This document shows, in pieces, positions 56,177-64,000 of a stretch of 64,000 bases of DNA (its first letter is position 1; the number at the start of each line of letters is the position of its first letter). The DNA comes from Papaver somniferum (taxonomy: Eukaryota > Streptophyta > Magnoliopsida > Ranunculales > Papaveraceae): the NCBI RefSeq assembly GCF_003573695.1, contig NC_039368.1, positions 8,951,860-9,015,859 of the forward strand, written 5' to 3'. Under the pieces are notes generated by a model. It saw only the letters and a list, made by a program, of their open reading frames with translations, was not told the origin of the DNA and made no database searches. The position numbers and the translations under genes are program-made.

Positions 56177-56185
56177 TATAACAAG

Positions 56186-57920
56186 GGGTAGTGATGGTTC
56201 GATCGATGGATAAGTGTGCAGAGAAACTATGATAAACTTTAATTTGTGCAGAAGGATGAAAAAGTCAGTGCTGCATAGAGGAGAGCTCTGAGGATCCGCG
56301 ACTGATGATTGACTACTCTAAGGATCGGTTTTTTTCAAATCAAAATTTGATTAATCTCCGTCTACTGACTCAATCTCTATATTTTCATCTTGTTTTATCC
56401 ATATTTTCAGTATGATTAACTATGTTTTTCAATCTTTGACTCTGTAGATGTTTGTGGTATCGTTTATAGCTCCAAATCTTAATTTTAAAATTTCGTTCAT
56501 TATTTCATCTTGTCCTCTCTCTGTTTAAGGTTTATATTGGAGACTTTTGCCGCAAAGGAATTTAAAATAAGGTGAAATTCCGTGTAACAATCCAGAATAC
56601 ACATAAATTCTAAAACACGTAAATATGACTAAAAGAGCAAAAAAATGGCCATAAAAATACAGTCTATGTTCCTAAAGTGATTACGTACACGACTTCATAA
56701 TGAATGTTTTAAGGACAATTTTTTGGGATGCACTAATAGTGTGTTCGAAATATTTTCCATTCAAATGGACTCAAGTTCACTGGTCAACGATACTCAAGTT
56801 TCGTACACCTTTCAGTACCGTTGGGTCCAGCAAGGGTGCACCCGTGTACTTGGATCATTCAAATGGACTCAAGTCACCCCTGGTCAATGTTGCGGTGAAG
56901 TCCTCATTTGATCAAAACCGTTACGAAAAGTCTATTGTGAAGGGTAAAATAGGTACAATACAATTTCCAAAAGTCCAAAATGTTCTTTTTGGAAATTTTG
57001 AGCCGGAACACTACATGCTCAGAAAGTCACCTTTTTTAAGTCATGTTCGGGCCAAAAACTCTTTATATTGTGAGTTCTTTTAATCTCTTCTTATTTTCCT
57101 TTTGTTTTTTAATCTCTAATGGATTGCTATTTTTTTTTTTTTTGCAGGATCTTGATTCAAATATAGAAAGAATTCAGTCTTGGACTATGAATATGTGTGT
57201 TAGCATCTCTCTTCTGACTATATTGCCTAATCTAACAGTAAAATACGGTAATATTACCAGAACCAGCAGTATTGCAAATCATTACCTCGGTGCTGATCGT
57301 CTCGAGTATATACCGATATAATCATATTTATAAGATTCATGTTCAAGTTTTTGATGGCATGAGTTCTTCTTCGATTCACACGATGTGCAAACGGATCTGT
57401 AGATTCAAAATACAAAAAAAAAAATCAGAAATGCGTCCTTCTCCCATTTCTCTCCCGTGATTTTCGTTATTCACATTTTTATACTGAAAGCATGCAATTG
57501 CTTTCTATACAGAAATATCCTTATATCTTTTATATTTATCTTCTCCAGTATCTTAAGAAACAAAATTATTTGGTTATCACTGCCTTGGATTTTATCACCT
57601 TCTCGCGTCATATTAACTACCAAGACCTACACCCATTTCATCACATGTTATTAAACCTTTATCTTCAATATTCTTCTCAAGATGATATGAAGACATCGTC
57701 AAGCAATCATATCAATAATATCACTGCTCAAATGAAAGCTGCGAAGATAGGCAAGTCCATCATGAATCCTGTAAGAAGTGTCATTGGTTCCTCAAAGAAC
57801 ATAAGTGATACGTCATATGCCTGGTCCAACAGTTTAATCTGAAATCTTATGGTCAAATCGGATGAAGTTTAAACTGATGATGTAAAAGAAGAATTAAACC
57901 TTCTATAGAAAAGATATAAA
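56186..57920. other. Intergenic; no gene supported
   Basis: The first ~80 bases match 51675-51740. Frames of up to 127 codons (56700-57083) and 116 codons (57492-57842) show no domain, so I do not call them. A T-run followed by GCAG at about 57131-57148 resembles a splice acceptor but has no clear exon after it. Confidence 0.4.
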
Positions 57921-58040
57921 AGGAAAGAAACAAGAATCGTCGGTTATCACTTGGATGTCTTCAAGTTTACTTCTAAGAAACACATGGATGATATCATCAA
58001 GAAATCACCATGGAACATCCTTGGTTACCTTATTCATATG
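57921..58040 (+). pseudogene. LINE ORF1-like (DUF4283) scrap cut by a Copia LTR
   Basis: Forty codons read RKETRIVGYHLDVFKFTSKK, then HMDDIIKKSPWNILGYLIHM. This fits the F-x-F ... (D/E)xxx(I/V)L..xPW ... G..L core of DUF4283, common in LINE ORF1 and related zinc-knuckle proteins. It is interrupted at 58041 by the start of an LTR. Confidence 0.5.
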
Positions 58041-59372
58041 TGTTAGAGCATAGCTTGGTTGAACCCACCAAGCGTTGGTACGTCAAGTTTGGTTGTCATA
58101 TTTTGGTGAACCAAAACTCATCTAACATTCGCTTGATTATGTACTAGAGACAAGATTGTATAGGTTAGGTTATAAAGTATAGGATTATGAGAGATACAAG
58201 TATTACTCGAAGACATGAAGAATGTGAAGAAGTAACGATTTGCAACGACGACATCATCCTTCCTCTTGAGGTTAGTAATACTGACTTGAACTGTTTCATT
58301 CCTAACGTATCTTTCAAGTCGTGCTATATTGAAAACATAACTACGAAGCTGTGGATGGTATTTTACTATAGTAGTTAGACATGATCATATGATCATAGTA
58401 TTAAGGAATTATACTAAGAAATATAACTTTTACCTTTTGAACTTTGTATATATAACATCGACATAATCGTATGAATGATATTTTGATTATGTGCATGGGT
58501 AAAGGTGAAGATTTCATCATAGGAAACAATGTTTACATTTTTAAAGGAAGTACATTCATGAACTTGTTTTATGAATCGAAAGGGAAATTGCTAGGCTTAT
58601 TGGTATTGTTATTCATTGCATATCTTTGGATTACCAATATGTGTGAGTTAGTAGAACCTATCATAACTTATTATGTATCTTGTGTAACTAATCACAATGC
58701 CTGACTTATGATTTGATATGACTATTAGTGTAACCGATCCTAAGTAATCACCTGAGATGGTATGATCGATATTTGTAATTGGTGTGACAGATCCTAATAA
58801 TTGGTGTGACCTATCACAAAATAATTGTGTAATAGATCCTTGTAATTGGTGTAACTGGTCCTAGTAATTAGTGTAACCAATCTTGGTAATTGGAGTAACC
58901 GATCCTAGTGACTTGTGTAACCGATCACAAGCAATACCATGAGTATATGGTAATTGGTCCTGGAAATTGACGTAACCAATCCTGGTAAATGATGTAACCG
59001 GTCCTAGTAACTGATATAACTGGTCCTGGTAACTTGTGTGACCGGTCACAAGAAGTTTCAACCCAAACCAACCATGTTTTGTGTTTTTAACATAAAAAAT
59101 TATCCAAAAATAACCATTTGAATTTTCTATTATTCTGGAAATATTAGAGATACCGAAAATATATTTGGTTAATGTGGAAACGCGAAGAATGTCAACATTA
59201 AGTATTTGAGCACCTTAATTGTTCAAAGATATTCCTTAGTACTCACGAAGATCCTGGTCCGAAATAAATTAAGAATCTTTTAACTAAGGTTGTTAGTTTT
59301 ATATGCTTTAATTTTCATCAATTAAATGGATATCTCGATAAAATAAAAATTAGTAATGTGCATTTACCAGCT
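58041..59372 (+). mobile_element. Truncated Copia LTR of the element-A type
   Basis: Begins TGTTAGAGCATAGCTTGG and follows the first half of the LTR at 22411 (to about 23765), including AAAATTAGTAATGTGCATTT near its end, where similarity stops. The second half is missing. It contains a long array of GTGTAACCGATCCTAGTAAT-like units at about 58725-59050. Confidence 0.75.
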
Positions 59373-60418
59373 GCAAGAATGGACTTGGACCAAGCGAGAC
59401 ATTCTTTTCTCTACTTCTATTAATTGGTGAGTAAAGTCTTGCTATATCATTGTATTGGTTGTTGTCATCTTAATTTAACATATGAAACCATGTATATAAA
59501 TTCCCGGTGACAATTATGTCAAATATAAACTTTTGATGCTTAGGTTTCCATGTTCAAATAAAAACAGTGAGAATGTATGCATTAGAAACTTGCTTATATT
59601 AGAAACTGCTGAAACACACAACCTTAATATTTTGGTATAACATAGGGAACCATGTATGTTTTTTGCCTCAAGCAGTTGTTTCACACTTACATATACTTAG
59701 GTATCTGAATGAATGATGAGACAAATCTTGGTTCAATTGGTTTGTCTATGTATTCTACAATGAATGAATTAATGATTTACTTATTTTGCTATAATGAGAA
59801 TGTAAATGATTGCCAAAATTACTGGATAAATCTTTCTATCCTATGAGAGCTGTTTCTAATTTGAGTTTCTGTTGTTTTGTCAGGATACCGGAATCGATGG
59901 CAATAGCTGATGCCATGAGCTGGTTAAGGCTACTCTGATGTCAAAGGACAACTTCTTTTAGCTGATGCACACCTTTTTTTCAGCTAAGGTATAATGGAGA
60001 ACAACACTTACTTATATCTAGAAACTGATGAAAAAAAGAACCCTTGTCATTTGATTATAACCATATACGGAACTATGTTTTTTTAAGCTTAAGCGGTTCT
60101 TTAATGTAAGAATGATGCTCATATACACTTCCCTATGTGAATGAATGAAGAGACAAACTTTGGTTCAGGTAGTTGTTGTATGTATTCCATAATTAGTTTC
60201 AATGAGTTCCTTATGCTGCTAGAATGATAATGTATGTATTGTGGAATGAAATTGAATTATGGATTTCAGATTAAGTATTGCAGGTTCATAAATAGATCGC
60301 AATGCAGGTTTAAAAAGTAATTGTATCGCAACTTCAAAAATGGATTGCATTGCATTGCAGGGTCCAATTATTGGAGGTTATTTATAACAGTAAAAAACGT
60401 TATTTTTTCTTTGAAAAA
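59373..60418. other. Intergenic with an old ~410-base tandem duplication
   Basis: The stretch 59590-59813 recurs in diverged form at 60003-60240 (shared ideas: GAATGAATGA.GAGACAAA, then TTGGTTCA, then ATGTATTC). No domain seen in any frame. Confidence 0.5.
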
Positions 60419-60684
60419 TACTCCTCCGTTCCATTTTAGTTGATGTTTTAGGGTTATATTTTTGTTCCACAATACTTGAAAGTTTTCATATTTTTCACAA
60501 AACTACCAATTACACCCTTACATTTTGTCTTGGAACCATAAAAAAAAAATTTATATGCACTAATAGCAATTAATGTTTGAAGACTTTTCTCAAGGATATA
60601 AATGGAAAACCTTCATATCTCTCTCCATTTCTTAATCTGCGTGAAAACTCCAAAAACATCATCTAAAGTGGAACGGAGGGAGTA
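60419..60684. mobile_element. Stowaway-like MITE, 266 bases
   Basis: Ends CTCCTCCGTTCCATTTTAG and, inverted, CTCCCTCCGTTCCACTTTAG, with TA at both borders. Further inverted pairing of TTGATGTTTT and the inner sequence is visible. Confidence 0.8.
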
Positions 60685-61540
60685 TATTTTTTCATCAACG
60701 CCGAATCGACGTAATAAAATATGTTAGTAATTAGCACACTTGGAAAATTTATAGTGTTACAATCAATCGTCAAGGTCTAAAGTCGTTAGTTAACATGTTA
60801 CAAACGATAGACACGTGGCAAACGTCAAACGTTACAGTCAGCTCTTACGAAATGAACCGTTACAGCAAGCTGTTATATCAGAAATGTTACAATCAATCAT
60901 CAACGTTAGAAGCCGTTATTTTATATGTTATAGCCGATTGACACGTGTCGTAAGGTAGCCGTTACACTGAGTTGTCACGGTTGATAATCGTTGCAATAAC
61001 TGTTAAATTGAGAGTTTCAATCAAGATTAAATTCTTCTGAGAATCTAGAATACTGCTCACATGAACAACAAAAACACCTAAAATAATATTTCCTAAATTC
61101 TTCTCTGTAACGCTCGTGTGAGTGTCATGGTGGCCCGTGCACCGCCATGAACGGACATGGACGGTCCCTTGGCCATCATGGCCGGCCGGTCCCACGTCTC
61201 TTCATTATCATTTCATAATATTCATATTTTCACAATTCCCCCATAATGGTTCCTCGTTCATGGAAATTCCTCCGCACTAGCATCCATCCACCATCAACGG
61301 CCAGCTCTTATGCCCATTGGTTGATCGACATTCCTTGACCCACATTGGACAACTCTCGATCCTCAGGGTTCTCCTAAATTAACGACACCAATAATTTTAT
61401 TTTGATAATCAATATTTTTAATCAACTTTAATGTTCGGTCCTACTACCAACATTTTTGACTGCTCGACCGTACGAGAGCACCATCATTAGATGACCATCA
61501 ACTTGGCCTATTATCCAATATTTCATTGAACTTTAGTAAT
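60685..61540. other. Intergenic/LTR-like with a ~130-base tandem duplication
   Basis: GTTACAATCAATCGTCAAGG at 60755 recurs as GTTACAATCAATCATCAACG at about 60885, each followed by a GACACGTG segment (60811 and 60940). The part from 61080 to 61500 is GC-richer with CCATGGCCGGCC-like words and a CTCGACCGTACGAGAGC phrase. No coding frame supported. Confidence 0.4.
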
Positions 61541-61663
61541 TCATTATCTCCATATGTATTAGAGTTTTGTCACTAAAATTGACAAACGGGGGGACTGTTA
61601 GATCATAGCTCGGTTGAACTTATCAAGGGTTGGTATGTCAAGTTTGGTTTTCATATTTTAGTA
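61541..61663 (+). mobile_element. 3' end of an element-A type Copia element, interrupted
   Basis: Internal end CACTAAAATTGACAAACGGG and the purine tract lead into TGTTAGATCATAGCTCGG at 61596. After 68 LTR bases it is broken by a minus-strand LTR of the other Copia family. Confidence 0.75.
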
Positions 61664-64000
61664 TGGAAAAAACGGGGATCTAACAACCTCACCCAATATT
61701 TCACTTAGCAATCTGTATGGACTAAATCCAATGTACTTTCAAGAGAATCAAATAGACAAATAGACCTAATCTTAAGAAAGATATATCAAATAGTTAATAT
61801 GTCTATCTCTCAATTCAATCTGCAATCAACAAATAGAAATATGTGAGCCCGATTGAATATAAGAGATGTAAAACATGAACGGTACCAAAGACCAATGTTC
61901 AACCAAAGGTTGGATTTCCTAATTGATCGATTCAACGCATAACCTGTGATACTTCAATTATAAGACAAAATATAATACGGAAAAGAAATAACACAGACAC
62001 CATAAGTATTGTTAATGTGGAAACCGCAAATGCATAAAAACCCCGGAACCTAGTCCATATTTGAACACCACACTGTATTAATTAGCTACAAACACTAGCC
62101 TACCACAAACTAACTTCGGTCTGAACTGTAGTGGAACCCCAATCAATCTCACATTGATTCAAGGTACAATTGCGCTCCTTACGTCTCTGATCCCAGCATG
62201 ATACTACGCACTTGATTCCCTTAGCTGATCCCATCCACAAATAAGAGTTGCTACGACCCAAAGTCGAAGAATTGATAAACAAATATGTCTCACACATAAA
62301 AGCCTATAGGAATAGATAAATTTGTCTCCCACAGAAATACCTATGAGTTTTGTTCTGTCTTTTGATAAATCAAGGTGAAGAGGAACCAATCAATAATCCG
62401 GATTTATATTCCCGAAGAACATCCTATGACTATCAATCACCTCACAATAATCTTAATCGATTAACGAAACAAGATATTAGGGAATCACAAACGATGAGAC
62501 GAATATGTTTGTGACTTCTTTTCTATCTTGCCTATCATAGATATAAATCTCAAGCCAATCTTACGATTGTACTTATTACGATAGAAAAAACAAGATCAGA
62601 TCACGCAACTACAGAGAAAATAGTTGGTCCTTGCTTCACAATCCCAATGAAATCTTCAAGTCGTTAACCTACAGGGTTTCGTGAAAAACCTAGGGTTAAA
62701 GGAGAATCGTCTCTAGTCACAACTGGTAACACACATGAGGTGTGGGGATTAGGTTTCCCAGTTGTGAGAGTTCTCCTTTATATAGATTTCAAATCAGGGT
62801 TTGCAAGCAATGTTAGCTTAGTAACAAAGAATTAAATATTCACCGTTAGATGAAAACCTGATTAGATTAAAGCTAATATCTTTCAAAAGTTAGATCGAAC
62901 TTAGCTTGTCATACACAAATGAAATGTAACTTCATTTAGGTTTGAGTAACCATAGCTAAACGTGTACACTTAGTTGGTTCAACAGTAGTTAACCAATGGT
63001 CATCCATATGAGCACTTTCATATCAACCTTATTCATCTTCACACCAACTAGTTCAAATGACTTCAAAAGAACTAGTTAGAGAGTTGTTCAATTTCTTAAA
63101 TCTTATATAAGTATACAAGACATAATTGAAGCAAGGATTACAATCCTTATTATATAAATGTTTAAGTTCATGAATGGACCTATTTTAGAAAGTAACCTAC
63201 TTAAGTATGCGTACGGGTATGCGTACTTAAGTAACCGGATTTGGTTTTGTTTTGGTTTCCAAACTCAGCAGAAATTCACGAACGTGAACTTTCCGCAGGT
63301 ACGCATACTTATGTAACCGGATTGAGTTTGTTTTGATTTTCCGAACTAAGCATAAATTCACGGACGTGAACTTCCGCCAATATGCGTACGGGTACGCATA
63401 CTTACCCAGTCTCCATCAACCATTTGTACACATACAAGTATGCATACTTTAGGTTCCCGGTTTTTGGAATTATATACTAATGTGCGAACACACTATGCTT
63501 ATATTCAAAGATGGTTACATATTCTAAACTCTCATTTCAATCATTGAAACTTTCTTAGAGGATATTATATAGTTTTTATCCACAAACTATTTTTATCAAA
63601 GCGATTTTCAAGATATTGAAACAACATGACTTTCGTCACGAATAAAGATGAACTTGGTTGAAGCGAAAGCTTACCAACACATATTTCGAGAAATAGATAG
63701 GCGAGATAAACTCGGCTCGAAATAGAAAATCTGTATAATCGAAGTCTATAGAGCAATACAAATTTTGTCTCAAAATCAGAGATAGAATAGATAGACTTTT
63801 GAGTGATAGAAAAGTTCAAGTCTCCACGTTCCTTTAGTCGATGAAGTTCCACCAGTTCCTTGAGTAGTTCTTCCTCTTCATATGATCAACGCCGTGGAGT
63901 CTAGAGTTTAACTACACTTTACTATCCTAGTCCGAGACTTAGCTATAAGTATACTTGAAATCAAGACATATAGTTTTGGAAACTAAACTTGACAAACAAG
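61664..64000 (-). mobile_element. Copia LTR (9633-type) on the minus strand, cut by the window end
   Basis: Starts TGGAAAAAACGGGGATCTAAC, the reverse complement of the usual LTR end, and ends in AAACTTGACAAACAAG. By comparison with 2395-5006 that is about 45 bases before the LTR's true start. Motif array at about 63190-63440 (AAGTATGCGTACGGGTATGC). It is nested inside the element-A type LTR. Whether it is solo cannot be seen. Confidence 0.8.

Noticed and set aside
56700..57842. Frames of 127 and 116 codons
   Set aside because: No recognisable motif, no splice structure, and no paralogue in the window to support them.
1..64000. tRNA, rRNA or organelle-derived genes
   Set aside because: No cloverleaf-capable tRNA or rRNA sequence recognised; tRNA-like words belong to PBS sites or the SINE.

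Overview
The window is nuclear DNA from a flowering plant. It is AT-rich and dominated by LTR retrotransposons, Mutator-like elements (MULEs), MITEs and a SINE, many of them nested. The only housekeeping-type sequences are two copies of an importin-alpha gene. From memory of similar repeats I suspect a Ranunculales / poppy-type genome, but nothing here proves the species.

Layout. 1-1252: unassigned repeat-like DNA. 1253-16389: a minus-strand, Ty3/gypsy-like, largely non-coding LTR element. It has been hit by a solo Copia LTR (2395-5006), a small Del/Tekay-like non-autonomous element (5571-9064), a Stowaway-like MITE (9349-9454) and a second solo Copia LTR (9633-11974, intact target duplication). 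16390-18551: older LTR-like debris. 18552-25236: a SIRE/Maximus-like Copia derivative without pol, whose 5' LTR is truncated. It abuts the 3' part of a second such element (25237-29398).

29399-42062: the left-truncated body of a large Mutator-like element. It carries several genes: the tail of one plant-mobile-domain (PMD) gene, a GRF zinc-finger gene, a SANT/Myb-like gene, a coiled-coil gene, a second PMD gene, and a divergent transposase gene (FAR1-type zinc finger, MULE DDE domain, SWIM finger, AT-hooks, OTU protease). Nearly every non-coding gap inside it is sprinkled with the short motif CCGGCAT in both orientations. 42130-42742: a small MULE-like MITE.

43286-54902: two paralogous importin-alpha segments. 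The first is broken; the second is an open frame that lacks the IBB domain. A second, complete MULE (45304-50654, terminal inverted repeats plus an 8-9 bp target duplication) has inserted upstream of the first copy. It carries a PMD gene of the same exon plan, but its introns and flanks are filled with a different motif (TTCGGC/GCCGAA). A LINE fragment, a Harbinger-like element, a SINE and another MITE lie around the second copy.

55051-64000: duplicated intergenic DNA, a LINE ORF1 scrap, a truncated Copia LTR, a MITE, and a minus-strand Copia LTR cut by the window end.

Main point: the two related multi-gene MULEs each mark their non-coding DNA with their own family-specific, hairpin-forming short motif. 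Comparable short palindrome arrays occur at a fixed position inside the Copia LTRs and inside the Del-like LTRs. Most cargo genes carry one to a few stops or frameshifts, so these copies look recently inactivated.
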